From Lachnoclostridium sp. An169 (GTDB taxonomy: Bacteria > Bacillota > Clostridia > Lachnospirales > Lachnospiraceae), in NCBI RefSeq assembly GCF_002160525.1, contig NZ_NFKT01000003.1, positions 216,830 to 280,829 of the forward strand: 64,000 nucleotides of DNA. Reading direction: 5' to 3'. Shown here piece by piece: positions 1 to 8,436 of this stretch. Position numbers and translations under genes: made by a program. Each line of letters begins with the position of its first letter. Within the stretch, counting starts at the first letter, position 1. The notes below the pieces were generated by a model. It saw nothing but the letters and a program-made list of their open reading frames with translations. It did not search any database and was not told the DNA's origin.

Positions 1-188
1 CGCCAATTGGTATCGTGCTATGTGCAGATAAAAGTGATTCTGTTGTTAAGTATACTCTCCCGGAAAATGAAACGCAGATATTTGCTTCAAAGTACAAATT
101 ATATTTACCAAGCGAAGAGGAATTGGTGAAAGAATTAAATCAGGAATATCAGGTATTGGAGTCAGAAATGAAAAGTGAAACTCTGTAA
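1..188 (+). CDS. C-terminal end of a PDDEXK nuclease domain protein (DUF1016/YhcG family), partial
   Basis: An open frame enters from the left edge (first full codon at base 3) and stops with TAA at 186-188. The visible ~61 residues include PIGIVLCADKSDSVVKYTL and the later segment IFASKYKLYLPSEEELVKEL. This ending is characteristic, from memory, of DUF1016/YhcG PDDEXK-type nucleases, which are often found near restriction or other defence genes. The PIGIVLC segment belongs to the nuclease domain, and the tail is a charged helix. The start and catalytic core lie outside the window, so activity cannot be judged. The call rests on recognising the tail only. Confidence 0.6.
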   Translation, partial: PIGIVLCADKSDSVVKYTLPENETQIFASKYKLYLPSEEELVKELNQEYQVLESEMKSETL

Positions 189-541
189 TATTAATGGGGC
201 AGAGGCACACAGAAATGTTTATTGGACATGTGATGAAAAATAATATTGGCAGAATAAGTGCGAATGTGAAGCGAACAGAAAATTCCCGGAGGATTCGCAC
301 CAGTAAAAGTGTACAAAAGAAGCTAAACAGTGCTGTATAAAGTGCGGATGAATAGTCATATGTAAATAAAATGAGAAAGGGTTTGGTGATTTTGTCTGAA
401 AAACAGGGTGCTGTTTTGGATAAAATTGCAGTCACTCTCCGCATGGAGAGTGTGGATTAAAAGACCAGATAACTAACACAGCCAAGTTCCCAATTCTCCG
501 CAAAAGAAACACAAATCAAACCCTACAAGAGGTAAAAAAGA
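189..541. other. Gene-free AT-rich stretch
   Basis: I see no credible gene on either strand between the nuclease stop and the DUF1905 start. The only structured item is the CRISPR-like repeat at 431-462. The SD of the next gene (AGAGGT) lies at 529-534. Confidence 0.6.
431..462 (+). CRISPR. Solitary type I-C-like CRISPR repeat (orphan)
   Basis: A 32-base sequence begins GTCACTCTCC, has the hairpin ACTCTCC-GCAT-GGAGAGT, and ends GTGTGGATTAAAA. It matches the layout of type I-C repeats, which start GTC, carry a short palindrome and end GTGGATTGAAA(T). The last bases are altered (TTAAAA instead of TTGAAA), as in a decayed terminal repeat. No second copy lies at repeat-spacer distance on either side, and no cas gene is in the window. 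It could be a relic array end or a chance hairpin. Confidence 0.45.
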
Positions 542-826
542 ATGAATTCTAAACTCTACAAATTTAATGCCATCATTGAACCTGTTCCGGACAAAGGCGG
601 TGCATATATTCGCTTCCCCTACGATATCCGGAAAGAGTTCGGCAGAGGACGGGTGAAAGTCCATGCCACCTTTGACGGCGTACCCTATGATGGAAGTATC
701 GTGAATATGGGTGTGAAAAATGAGGACGGCTCAGTCTGTTATATCATCGGAATTCGTAAAGATATTCGTGAAAAGATCGGGAAACAGCCGGGAGATACTG
801 TTTTTGTCACAATAAAAGAAGTGTGA
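542..826 (+). CDS. DUF1905 domain protein
   Basis: This 94-residue protein consists almost entirely of a DUF1905 fold: an N-terminal strand (KFNAIIEPVP), then GGAYIRFPYDIRKEFG, then GRVKVHATFDGVPYDGSI, and a C-terminal KQPGDTVFVTIKEV. The family forms a small beta-barrel of unknown biochemical role and is sometimes fused to a YdeI-like C-terminal helix motif, which is absent here. An SD (AGAGGT) lies a few bases before the ATG. It stands alone, with the tetR promoter just downstream. Family membership is clear; function is not. Confidence 0.8.
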   Translation: MNSKLYKFNAIIEPVPDKGGAYIRFPYDIRKEFGRGRVKVHATFDGVPYDGSIVNMGVKNEDGSVCYIIGIRKDIREKIGKQPGDTVFVTIKEV

Positions 827-840
827 TATGACAGAAAAAA

Positions 841-868
841 TCAATAATGAATGAACATTATTCATTGA
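841..868 (+). promoter_or_regulatory. Likely TetR operator overlapping the tetR -35 box
   Basis: A 28-base imperfect palindrome has outer arms TCAAT/ATTGA and core AATG-AA-CATT. It shares the ATGAAT/ATTCAT half-site with a second palindrome upstream of the MATE gene (1701-1719). It overlaps the -35 hexamer, as expected for autorepression by the downstream TetR protein. The assignment is inferred from position and symmetry. Confidence 0.6.
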
Positions 869-893
869 CTTCTAATTTATCCGGTGGTATACT
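865..893 (+). promoter_or_regulatory. Sigma-A type promoter of tetR
   Basis: TTGACT (865-870) is followed by a 17-base spacer and TATACT (888-893). This is close to consensus and lies 64 bases before the tetR start. Confidence 0.75.
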
Positions 894-956
894 CTCAGGT
901 ATCAGATGGAAAATCACTGAAAACCCTACACATACATATTAGGAGGAGGAAAACGG

Positions 957-1625
957 ATGCGTATTTCAAAGGAGCCGGCTGAGAGAAAACAGGAAATTAT
1001 TGACACAGCGATGCGCCTGTTTTATGAAAAGGGATATGAGAAGACATCAATCTCTGATATCGCGAAAGAAATGAACGTGGCGCAGGGGCTGTTTTACCGG
1101 TATTTTCCGTCCAAGGAGGTGCTGTTTGACACGGCAGTTGAGCAGTATGCCCAACTGCAGGCTGATCAGATGACGGCCTTTCTGAAAACATCTCACCAGA
1201 AGAAAGCAGCAAATGTGGATGAGACTGTATCTGCGGATGAGACGATGCCTGTGGGTGAGGCGATGCCTGTGGATGAGGCGATGTCTGCGGGCGGTATGAC
1301 GCTGATTGATATCGTGGAGCAGATGCCGACTTTTATCGAAGCGGAGCAGGAAAACAGCTATATGAAAAAAGTGTTCCACGGACCGGGCTCGAAAGAGATT
1401 CACATGAGACTGTCTCTAAGTATCTGCTCCAAAATGAAGCCGGTAGTCCAAAGGCTTCTCGATGAATCGAATCAACGGGGAGAAACACACATTCAGGATA
1501 CAGAGGCAGCCGCTTCATTCTGTGTATATGGACAGTTGGGGCTTCTGATGGATCAGGCGATTCCGAGAGAGGAGCGTGTTGAGCGGGTCAAGACTTTCCT
1601 GATTGAAGTATTAAAAAATCTGTAG
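957..1625 (+). CDS. TetR/AcrR family transcriptional regulator
   Basis: The N-terminal ~60 residues form a typical TetR DNA-binding domain: RKQEIIDTAMRLFYEKGYEKTSI, then the recognition segment MNVAQGLFYRYFPSKEVLF. The C-terminal part is a variable helical ligand-binding domain. Residues 87-110 are four 6-residue repeats (V/A-D/G-E-T/A-M/V-P/S) encoded by an 18-bp tandem repeat. They sit in a loop between helices and lengthen the protein to 222 residues, slightly over the usual size. The SD (GGAGGAGG) is strong. Palindromes at 841-868 and 1701-1719 suggest that it represses itself and the adjacent MATE gene. A terminator follows at 1667. Confidence 0.9.
   Translation: MRISKEPAERKQEIIDTAMRLFYEKGYEKTSISDIAKEMNVAQGLFYRYFPSKEVLFDTAVEQYAQLQADQMTAFLKTSHQKKAANVDETVSADETMPVGEAMPVDEAMSAGGMTLIDIVEQMPTFIEAEQENSYMKKVFHGPGSKEIHMRLSLSICSKMKPVVQRLLDESNQRGETHIQDTEAAASFCVYGQLGLLMDQAIPREERVERVKTFLIEVLKNL
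1215..1286 (+). repeat. 18-bp in-frame tandem repeat inside tetR (4 units)
   Basis: Units begin at 1215, 1233, 1251 and 1269 and encode VDETVS, ADETMP, VGEAMP and VDEAMS. A partial fifth unit (GCGGGCGG) follows. Copies differ at 2-5 positions. The unit length is a multiple of three, so gain or loss would keep the frame. Confidence 0.8.
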
Positions 1626-1666
1626 CGGATGATTTGCAAAGAAAGGGAAAATAGAGAGAAAGACAA

Positions 1667-1695
1667 CCCTGCTTTTGAGCAGGGCTTCTTTAAAA
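1667..1695 (+). terminator. Rho-independent terminator after tetR
   Basis: Stem CCCTGC (1667-1672) and GCAGGG (1679-1684) with loop TTTTGA, followed by CTTCTTT. It separates tetR from the MATE gene. Confidence 0.6.
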
Positions 1696-1700
1696 AGATA

Positions 1701-1719
1701 GAATGAATAATATTCATTC
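1701..1719 (+). promoter_or_regulatory. Second TetR-type operator, upstream of MATE gene
   Basis: A perfect 9+1+9 palindrome with arms GAATGAATA and TATTCATTC shares its half-site with the operator at 841-868. It lies ~100 bases before the MATE start, so the local TetR protein probably controls the pump. Confidence 0.6.
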
Positions 1720-1821
1720 ATTAAGGCATCCCTTCCAATCGAAATGCTCCTACAAACAAAGCTTCCGTTCAAAGCTAAAGTGGATATTTCATCTGAAATT
1801 ATTTTAAAGGAGAAATTAAAA

Positions 1822-3000
1822 GTGAAGAATGAAATTGATTTTATTTCTGACGACACAAAAAAATGTCTGCTAATGGTGGCGCTTCCCATGATGGCAGCCA
1901 TGTTTCTCAATATGGCATACAACCTTGTGGACAGTCTTTGGATCGGCAACCTGATGGGAGAGACTGCCTATGCGGCGCTGACAAGTTCCACGCCGATTAT
2001 TCTGATCCTGAATTCAATCGCGATGGGAGCGACAAATGGAGTGTCGATTCTGCTGTCCCGGGCTGTCGGTGCGGGAGACCGGGAAAATACAGAGAGCTTA
2101 GTGGCAACATCTCTGGTTGTGTCGGCTGTATTTTCTGTGGGAATCACGGTTCTTCTGGAACTGTTTTTAAGACCGCTTCTCATACTTCTGCAGACACCAG
2201 GGGAGACGTTCCAGATGGCCTGTGAGTATCTGGAGATCTATCTTCTAGGGTATCTGGCTGTGTATCTTTATTGTTATTTTACGGCAGTTCTCCGAAGCTT
2301 TGGAAACACGGTTTTCCAGGTGGTCGCAATGCTGGTCTGCACGATACTGAACGCTGTGCTTGATCCGCTGTTTATCCATTGGATGGGCTTTCGGGGAGCC
2401 GCGGCGGCGACACTGCTTTCCCAGATGCTCTGTCTGATATTCATGTTGGGATATTTATGGAAAAAGAGACTTTTTGAATTTCATATCACGGCATTTCGTA
2501 TCAGATGGATCGGCCTGTTGTTCGCCAAAGGGATTCCGGCAGCATTTCAGCAGAGCATACCGGCTGTGAGCACCAGTTTTCTTACATCCCTTGTGAGCGG
2601 GTATGGCGTCAGTGCAATCGCCGCATATGGAATCACCGGGAAAATGGAGACGGTTCTCGTGATTTTTGCCCGGCAGATTTCCGGGCTGTTTGTAGACAGC
2701 AGGGCTGCTGCGGAGATTGTCAGAATGTATTTTCTGATTGTTGGCGCCGGGTATATTCTGAACACCGTGACAAACTGTTTTCTGGGGGCTGTAAATGGAA
2801 TGGGAAAGCCGGCAAAAAGTCTGCTGTGCATGGTTCTTTACTATCTGCTGATCCGGATGCCTCTGGCGGCAATGTTTTCCGCTCTGGGTCTGGGACTGAA
2901 CGGAATCTGGACAGCGGTTCTGATCAGCCATATTGTCGCCGCCGTCGCAGCAGCCCTTGCCGGAAATCACGAGCTGGGAAGATCTGACTGCATGCCCTGA
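1822..3000 (+). CDS. MATE family efflux protein, apparently internally deleted
   Basis: The chosen start is GTG at 1822, 11 bases after an AAGGAG SD; a longer in-frame extension to 1744 lacks an SD. The protein is a multi-spanning MATE antiporter (FLNMAYNLVDSLWIGNLMG, then LDPLFIHWMGFRGAAAATLLSQ), which would export drugs or cations using Na+ or H+. At 392 residues it is short for the family (~440-460). The usual stretch of roughly 45 residues between the segment ending GKMETVL and the segment RQISGLFVDS seems missing, around bases 2650-2672. That would remove about one and a half membrane spans. The last codons run into a 28-bp tandem repeat. It is controlled by the upstream TetR gene. Activity is doubtful. 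Confidence 0.8.
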   Translation: MKNEIDFISDDTKKCLLMVALPMMAAMFLNMAYNLVDSLWIGNLMGETAYAALTSSTPIILILNSIAMGATNGVSILLSRAVGAGDRENTESLVATSLVVSAVFSVGITVLLELFLRPLLILLQTPGETFQMACEYLEIYLLGYLAVYLYCYFTAVLRSFGNTVFQVVAMLVCTILNAVLDPLFIHWMGFRGAAAATLLSQMLCLIFMLGYLWKKRLFEFHITAFRIRWIGLLFAKGIPAAFQQSIPAVSTSFLTSLVSGYGVSAIAAYGITGKMETVLVIFARQISGLFVDSRAAAEIVRMYFLIVGAGYILNTVTNCFLGAVNGMGKPAKSLLCMVLYYLLIRMPLAAMFSALGLGLNGIWTAVLISHIVAAVAAALAGNHELGRSDCMP

Positions 3001-3081
3001 TTTGAAAAGATCTGACCGCATGCCGTGATTCGGAAAGATACGACTGCATATCATACATCTGAAAAGATTTAATTGCATTTC
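2976..3081 (+). repeat. Imperfect ~28-bp tandem repeat at the 3' end of the MATE gene
   Basis: Four decaying copies start at 2976, 3004, 3032 and 3061, each with the core GAAAGATCTGACTGCATGC or a close variant. The first copy encodes the last residues of MATE and contains its stop codon, so the repeat array has remade the C-terminus and the spacer behind it. Confidence 0.65.
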
Positions 3082-3155
3082 AAAATAAAATGTGACATAC
3101 TGCTGTCGTAAAGATTGATGCATCTACGTGAGCTGTGGAACAGGAGGGCGGATAT

Positions 3156-4025
3156 ATGCATTTCACAAAAGCAAAGGGAATTCTTTCGGCAAACAACGGA
3201 ATGAACATTTACCGGGGATGCACGCACGGCTGTATCTACTGTGACAGTCGCAGCAGATGTTACGGTTTTACCCATCCGTTTGAGGATGTGGAGGTGAAGG
3301 AAAATGCGGCGGAGCTGCTGGAGCAGAAGCTCCGGTCAAAGAGAAAGAAATGCATGATCGGGACGGGAGCCATGTGCGATCCCTATATGCACTGCGAGGA
3401 GCAGCTTGGCCTTACAGGAAGATGTCTGGAGGTTATTGACCGTTATGAGTTTGGGGTGGCAATTCAGACAAAATCTGACCGGATCCTGCGCGATATGGAT
3501 CTTCTGCGAAGTATCAATGAGAAGGCAAAGACAGTTGTGCAGATAACGCTGACGACTTACGATGAAGAGCTGTGCAGGATTATCGAACCCCATGTCTGTA
3601 CCACCGCCAGGAGAGTGGAAGTTCTTGAGCAGATGAGAGAAGCAGGGATTCCCACGGTTGTCTGGCTGACGCCTGTGCTGCCTTTTATCAACGACACAGA
3701 GGATAATATCCGGGGAATTTTAAAGTGCTGTGTGGATACCGGTGTGAAAGGAATCATGAATTTCGGCATGGGTGTTACCCTGCGCGAAGGGGACAGGGAG
3801 TATTTTTATGAAGCTCTTGATAAACATTTCCCTGGCTTAAGAAATAAATATCAATACATGTATGGAAATTCATACGAGGTATCAAGTCCGAATCACGGCA
3901 GGCTCTTCAGAATTTTTGAAGACACCTGCCGTGAAAATGGAATCTTGTATAAACCGGACGAGAGCTTTGCCTATCTCAGGGAGTTCCCAGAAGATAAGGG
4001 ATACAGCCAGCTCAGCCTGTTTTGA
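3156..4025 (+). CDS. Radical SAM protein of the SplB/Rv2578c-like type
   Basis: The ATG at 3156 is preceded by AGGAGG (3142-3147); an upstream in-frame GTG at 3135 has no SD. Residues 22-29 hold the radical SAM motif CTHGCIYC (C22, C26, C29) that binds a 4Fe-4S cluster and SAM. A TIM-barrel-like body follows (TGAMCDPYMHCEE, VWLTPVLPFINDT). The family resembles spore photoproduct lyase and is often annotated only as radical SAM protein. Its substrate is unknown. At 289 residues it has the usual length. It is monocistronic, with a strong terminator at 4088-4138. Confidence 0.85.
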   Translation: MHFTKAKGILSANNGMNIYRGCTHGCIYCDSRSRCYGFTHPFEDVEVKENAAELLEQKLRSKRKKCMIGTGAMCDPYMHCEEQLGLTGRCLEVIDRYEFGVAIQTKSDRILRDMDLLRSINEKAKTVVQITLTTYDEELCRIIEPHVCTTARRVEVLEQMREAGIPTVVWLTPVLPFINDTEDNIRGILKCCVDTGVKGIMNFGMGVTLREGDREYFYEALDKHFPGLRNKYQYMYGNSYEVSSPNHGRLFRIFEDTCRENGILYKPDESFAYLREFPEDKGYSQLSLF

Positions 4026-4087
4026 AATGTGCGGTGAATCTCATCAATCAGCAGATTCATAGATAGGCAGACTCATAAATCAGCAGA

Positions 4088-4138
4088 CTGCTGCAGCACG
4101 GAACATGACTTCCGACAGGTGTTGCAGCAGTTTTTTTT
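4088..4138 (+). terminator. Rho-independent terminator after radical SAM gene
   Basis: 12-base arms CTGCTGCAGCAC (4088-4099) and GTGTTGCAGCAG (4119-4130, one wobble) are followed by eight T residues. Confidence 0.9.
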
Positions 4139-4162
4139 GCATGGTTTATCAGATTCATCGGG

Positions 4163-6676
4163 TCACAGATATCTCCCGGTACAGCTTGCAGAGTTCTTTC
4201 GGAGCTCATCCGGTGTCCCGGCTGCCACGATCCTGCCGCCCTCTGCACCGCCGCCGGGCCCCATATCGATGATGTAGTCGGCGTTTCGGATCACATCCAG
4301 GTCGTGTTCGATGACAATGACAGTGGCGCCGTTTTCGATCAGTGTCTGGAACACGCCGATGAGAGTCTGGACATCGAGGGGATGCAGACCGATGGTGGGC
4401 TCATCAAAGATAAAGATGGAGTCGGCCTGCGTCTTACCCATCTCGCTGGCAAGTTTCAGACGCTGTGCTTCGCCGCCGGAGAGGCTGGGAGTCTCTTCGC
4501 CGAGGGTGAGATAGCCGAGTCCCAGATCTTTGAGCACCTGAAGTCTCTGGCGGACGAGTTTTAAGTTCTCGCAGGCTTTCAGGGCGGTGTTGATATCCAT
4601 TGCCATCAGCTCCGGCAGGGAGTAACCTGCAGCGGGGACGGCATCACGGGCTATATTCCCCGCCTTCTTCTTTTTATCCACATACCGGATCCGGTCCGCT
4701 GCCTTGTCATACCGGGAGCCCCGGCACTGGGGACAGGTGATCTTTACATCCGGGAGAAACTGTACGTCCAGGCTGATAATGCCGGTTCCGTCGCAGACCG
4801 GACAGCGCAGTTTGCCCGTGTTGTAGGAGAAGTCCCCGGCTTTGTATCCAAGCTCTTTTGCATCTGCGGTCCGGGCGAAGATCTTCCGCAGTTCATCGTG
4901 TACATTGGCATATGTGGCCACCGTGGAGCGGACGTTGATACCGATGGGAGAAGCGTCGATCAGCTTGACCTGTCCGATTCCGCATGGGTCAGCCTCATGG
5001 ACATGTTCCGGTAGTTTCGTCCCGTGAATGGCGGCTTCCAGTCCGGGAATCAGGCTTTCCAGGATGAGTGTGGTCTTGCCGGAACCGGATACGCCGGTCA
5101 CAGCGGTGAGCCGGCCCTTTGGAATATCGGCTTTCAGAGGCTGCACGGTGTGGATGGCTCCGGTGGCGAGATGAATTCTCCCCAGGGAGAACATCTCTCC
5201 CGCATCTGCCCGGGGACGCATGAGAGTATGCTGCTGTCCGGAGAGGAAAGGCCCGATTTTCGACACAGGATTTCCGGCGATGTCAGCGGTTGTCCCCTCT
5301 GCGATCACATAACCTCCGTCGGAACCCGCATCCGGTCCCATCTCGATGATCCAGTCGGATTCCGAGAGAATCTGGGTATCGTGGTCCACCAGAATTACGG
5401 AGTTCCCGTCAGCGATCAGGTCGTGCATCACTCCGGTCAGCCCCACGATGTTGGAAGGGTGAAGTCCGATGGAGGGCTCGTCCAGCACGTAGAGCACACC
5501 GGTAGTGCGGTTGCGGACTGCCCGGGCGAGCTGCATCCTCTGGCGTTCCCCGGTGGAGAGGGTAGAGGAGGCCCGGTCCAGTGTCAGATACCCGAGCCCC
5601 AGATCCATCAGGCGTTTTGCTACAGTCTGGAAGGAATCGCAGATGCTCTTCGCCATGGGGCGCATCTCTTCCGGGAGAGATGCCGGGATACCGGATACCC
5701 ACCGGATGAGGTCAGAGAGTGTCATCTGGCAGGCCTGTGCCAGGGATATGCCGCGAAGCTTTGGAGCGCGGGCAGCTTCTGACAGCCGGGAACCGCCGCA
5801 GTCCGGGCAGGCCTCCTGCTTCAGAAATTTCTCCACACGTTTCATGCCCTTTTCATCTTTGACTTTTGATAGTGCGTTTTCGACTGTGTACACAGCATTA
5901 AAGTAGGTAAAATCAAGTTCACCTGCCTGGTTGGTTTTTGTGGATTTGTAGAAAATGTGCTTTTTTTCGGCCGGACCGTTATAGACGATATCTTTTTCTT
6001 TATCAGTCAGTTCACGGAAGGGCACGTCTGTGCGTACGCCCATGGCACGGCACACGTCCGTCATCAGAGACCACATCAGAGAATTCCAGGGAGCGACGGC
6101 GCCCTCGTCGATGGTCAGGGAATCGTCCGGTACGAGAGTGGAGCGGTCTACCGTGCGCACCGTTCCTGTGCCGTCGCAGGTGCGGCAGGCACCCTGGCTG
6201 TTAAAGGCAAGTTCCTCGGCGGAAGGCGCGTAAAAGTGAGTTCCGCATACGGGGCAGACCAGTTCCCCGCCGGCTGCAACCAGGAGAGTGGGCTCCAGAT
6301 AATGGCCGTTGGGACACCGGTGGCTGGCGAGCCGGGAGAACATCAGACGCAGGCTGTTCAGCAGTTCGGTTCCGGTGCCGAAGGTGCTGCGGATTCCCGG
6401 GATACCCGGACGCTGATGGAGCGCAAGGGCGGCAGGAACATAGAGCACTTCATCTACATCGGCCCTGGCGGCCTGGGTCATCCTGCGCCGGGTGTAGGTG
6501 GACAGGGCATCCAGATAGCGGCGGGAGCCCTCTGCATAGAGGACGCCCAGAGCCAGGGAGGATTTTCCTGAACCGGAAACCCCGGCGATGCCGACGATTT
6601 CTCCAAGGGGAATATCAACATTGATGTTTTTCAGATTGTGTACCCGCGCACCGCGGATCAATATTTTATCTGCCAT
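4163..6676 (-). CDS. UvrA2-type excinuclease ABC ATPase
   Basis: This 837-residue tandem ABC ATPase has UvrA architecture: Walker [10 protein letters not shown] near residue 32, zinc-finger cysteines CPNGH...CPVCG and [11 protein letters not shown] signature [10 protein letters not shown] with DEPSIGLHP, then a second Walker A (GVSGSGKTT), CPVCDGTG...CPQCRGSR and signature SLSGGEAQR with DEPTIGLHP. UvrA proper is ~940 residues. The shorter length and degenerate first signature fit UvrA2 proteins, which lack the UvrB-interaction region and are linked to damage or drug tolerance rather than core excision repair. The SD (AAAGGAG) lies before the ATG on the minus strand. No uvrB or uvrC is nearby. 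Confidence 0.88.
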   Translation of the reverse strand: MADKILIRGARVHNLKNINVDIPLGEIVGIAGVSGSGKSSLALGVLYAEGSRRYLDALSTYTRRRMTQAARADVDEVLYVPAALALHQRPGIPGIRSTFGTGTELLNSLRLMFSRLASHRCPNGHYLEPTLLVAAGGELVCPVCGTHFYAPSAEELAFNSQGACRTCDGTGTVRTVDRSTLVPDDSLTIDEGAVAPWNSLMWSLMTDVCRAMGVRTDVPFRELTDKEKDIVYNGPAEKKHIFYKSTKTNQAGELDFTYFNAVYTVENALSKVKDEKGMKRVEKFLKQEACPDCGGSRLSEAARAPKLRGISLAQACQMTLSDLIRWVSGIPASLPEEMRPMAKSICDSFQTVAKRLMDLGLGYLTLDRASSTLSTGERQRMQLARAVRNRTTGVLYVLDEPSIGLHPSNIVGLTGVMHDLIADGNSVILVDHDTQILSESDWIIEMGPDAGSDGGYVIAEGTTADIAGNPVSKIGPFLSGQQHTLMRPRADAGEMFSLGRIHLATGAIHTVQPLKADIPKGRLTAVTGVSGSGKTTLILESLIPGLEAAIHGTKLPEHVHEADPCGIGQVKLIDASPIGINVRSTVATYANVHDELRKIFARTADAKELGYKAGDFSYNTGKLRCPVCDGTGIISLDVQFLPDVKITCPQCRGSRYDKAADRIRYVDKKKKAGNIARDAVPAAGYSLPELMAMDINTALKACENLKLVRQRLQVLKDLGLGYLTLGEETPSLSGGEAQRLKLASEMGKTQADSIFIFDEPTIGLHPLDVQTLIGVFQTLIENGATVIVIEHDLDVIRNADYIIDMGPGGGAEGGRIVAAGTPDELRKNSASCTGRYL

Positions 6677-6921
6677 AAAAATCTCCTTTCTCTTGATGAT
6701 AAGATTTTATTGAAGAAAATATTATGTTTCTTTGGTCACGATAATAATTCTATAAAAATATCCTGTGAACAGTTGAAGACAATTCGATTATATCACTGCT
6801 CCGACGTGTTTGAAAGAGGCGAAAAAATAACTGCCCGGATAGATATTTCTATGATATTATGTAGATACGTCTGGCGGACAGAATAGCACAGTCCGTCCTG
6901 CAGATAAGGAGGAAGTACAGA

Positions 6922-7496
6922 ATGGATGCAGAAAAAAGAGTCAGGGGGAGCAAGGCTGCAGCGGAAGAGGCGGCCGGACGGGATCCCTTCGAGACGCTGG
7001 GATCGAAGAAGATACACGCAGGCCGTTTTACTGTTGTTCAGGATCAGGTACGTGTAAACGGCTGCGAACAGCCTTATGATTATCTGGAGATCCGGGAAGG
7101 AGTGAGCGTGCTCCCGTTCCGGGAAGGCAGTGTCCTTCTCCAGAGGCAGTACCGTTATCCTGTCCGGTCCTGGCAGTGGGAACTGCCGGGGGATTTGTCG
7201 ACCCGGGCGAGACACCGGAGGAAGCTGCGGTGAGAGAACTTGCGGAAGAGACCGGATATCAGGTGAAAAAGCTGCATCCGCTCGGTCCGTTTTATCCGTC
7301 TTTCGGTTCAACAAATGAAAAAATCTGGCTTTTTGCCGCGGAATGCGGTGAAGCGTCAGGCACGGACAGAGAAGCCGGGGAAGTGATCGTACTGGACGAG
7401 ATGAGTCTGGAAGATTTCCGAAAACTGGTAGCAGACGGGAAGTTCATGCACGGGGCCGGCCTTGCAGCATGGGCGCGGTATATGAGCCGTTTATAG
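6922..7496 (+). pseudogene. Nudix hydrolase (ADP-ribose pyrophosphatase-like), frameshifted
   Basis: Frame 1 from ATG 6922 (SD AAGGAGGA) encodes the N-terminal region (FTVVQDQVRVNG, VLPFREGSVLLQRQYRYPV) up to WELPG. The Nudix box GGFVDPGETPEEAAVREL with AEETGY and the rest of the protein, to the stop at 7496, continue in another frame. A single missing G in the G-run at 7188-7192 (five instead of six) explains the switch. Repaired, the protein is ~191 residues, normal for enzymes that split ADP-ribose to AMP and ribose-5-phosphate. The cause could be a sequencing error, a real mutation or slippage in a homopolymer. The Nudix catalytic glutamates are intact. Confidence 0.85.
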
Positions 7497-7520
7497 AAAT
7501 GCAGAAGGATACCGGAAAGG

Positions 7521-8369
7521 ATGGAAGAGATGATCAGGCAGAATTTACACACCCACAGTATCTACTGTGACGGAAAGGACACCATTGACGAGATGGTGAG
7601 GGAAGCAATAGGAAAAGGCTTTACGGTTCTCGGATTCTCGGGTCACGGGCCATGTGCAGTGGACGAGTGCGCCATGAGTGAAGAAGGGCTGGCATCCTAT
7701 ATCCGTGATGTCAGGGAAGCCCGGGAAAAATACCGTGGGCAGATAAGGATCTTTCTGGGGATCGAGGAAGATATGATGCAGAGGGTCCCGTCGAGAGCCC
7801 CCTATGATTTCGTGATCGGGAGCAAACATTTTATCACTGTGGGCGGACAGGTGAAGAGTATTGATTATTCCGCAGATGAGAGCAGGAAGATCGTGGAACT
7901 CTACGGAGGGGATTTCCTGGCTTTTGCCCGGGATTACTACGAGGATGTGGCAAAGATGGCAGACTTTCCGGAAGTCGATATCATCGGACATCTGGATCTT
8001 CTGATGAAATTCAATGAGGACGGGAGCTTTGGCTCTTTTACGAACCCGGACTACATCTCCTGTGCGGAAAAATGCATCGATGCGCTTGTGGGAGCGGGGA
8101 AGATCCTGGAAGTCAATACAGGTGCTGTAGCGCGGGGATACCGGAAAGATCCGTATCCGGAGCGCCATCTGCTCTCTTATATCAGGAAAAAAGGAGGAAA
8201 GATCCTCCTGAACAGTGACTGCCATGACAGGAAGATGCTTGACTGCTGTTACCGGGAGTCGCTGGAGATGATCAGGAAAAGCGGGTTTGACAGCATGATG
8301 GTGCTGACGAAAGACGGGTTCCGCGAAGCGCCGCTGGATGAATTTGCGGGGAAAGCCCTTGTACCCTGA
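7521..8369 (+). CDS. PHP-domain phosphatase, histidinol-phosphatase (HisJ)-like
   Basis: Residues ~8-13 (NLHTHS) and FSGHGP, GIEED, IGSKHF, DIIGHLDLL and LNSDCH carry the metal-binding residues of the PHP superfamily in the order seen in HisJ/HisK-type histidinol phosphatases. At 282 residues the length fits. The ATG at 7521 follows AGAAGGA by 11 bases; an alternative ATG at 7530 is also possible. No other his genes are present, so a different phosphoester substrate cannot be excluded. It lies between the broken Nudix gene and nrdJ on the same strand. Confidence 0.85.
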   Translation: MEEMIRQNLHTHSIYCDGKDTIDEMVREAIGKGFTVLGFSGHGPCAVDECAMSEEGLASYIRDVREAREKYRGQIRIFLGIEEDMMQRVPSRAPYDFVIGSKHFITVGGQVKSIDYSADESRKIVELYGGDFLAFARDYYEDVAKMADFPEVDIIGHLDLLMKFNEDGSFGSFTNPDYISCAEKCIDALVGAGKILEVNTGAVARGYRKDPYPERHLLSYIRKKGGKILLNSDCHDRKMLDCCYRESLEMIRKSGFDSMMVLTKDGFREAPLDEFAGKALVP

Positions 8370-8436
8370 TCCCGTTGATAGTAGAATGAAACTATGTATG
8401 GAAATAAGCTGATAACAGAGAAAGAAGGAATATGAA

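Noticed and set aside
1744..1821. Longer N-terminus for the MATE protein starting at ATG 1744
   Set aside because: No SD and no family similarity in the extra 26 residues; AAGGAG followed by GTG at 1822 fits better.
4163..6676. Canonical uvrA of nucleotide excision repair
   Set aside because: About 100 residues short, with an altered first ABC signature (LSTGE) and no uvrB/uvrC nearby, so UvrA2-type is preferred.
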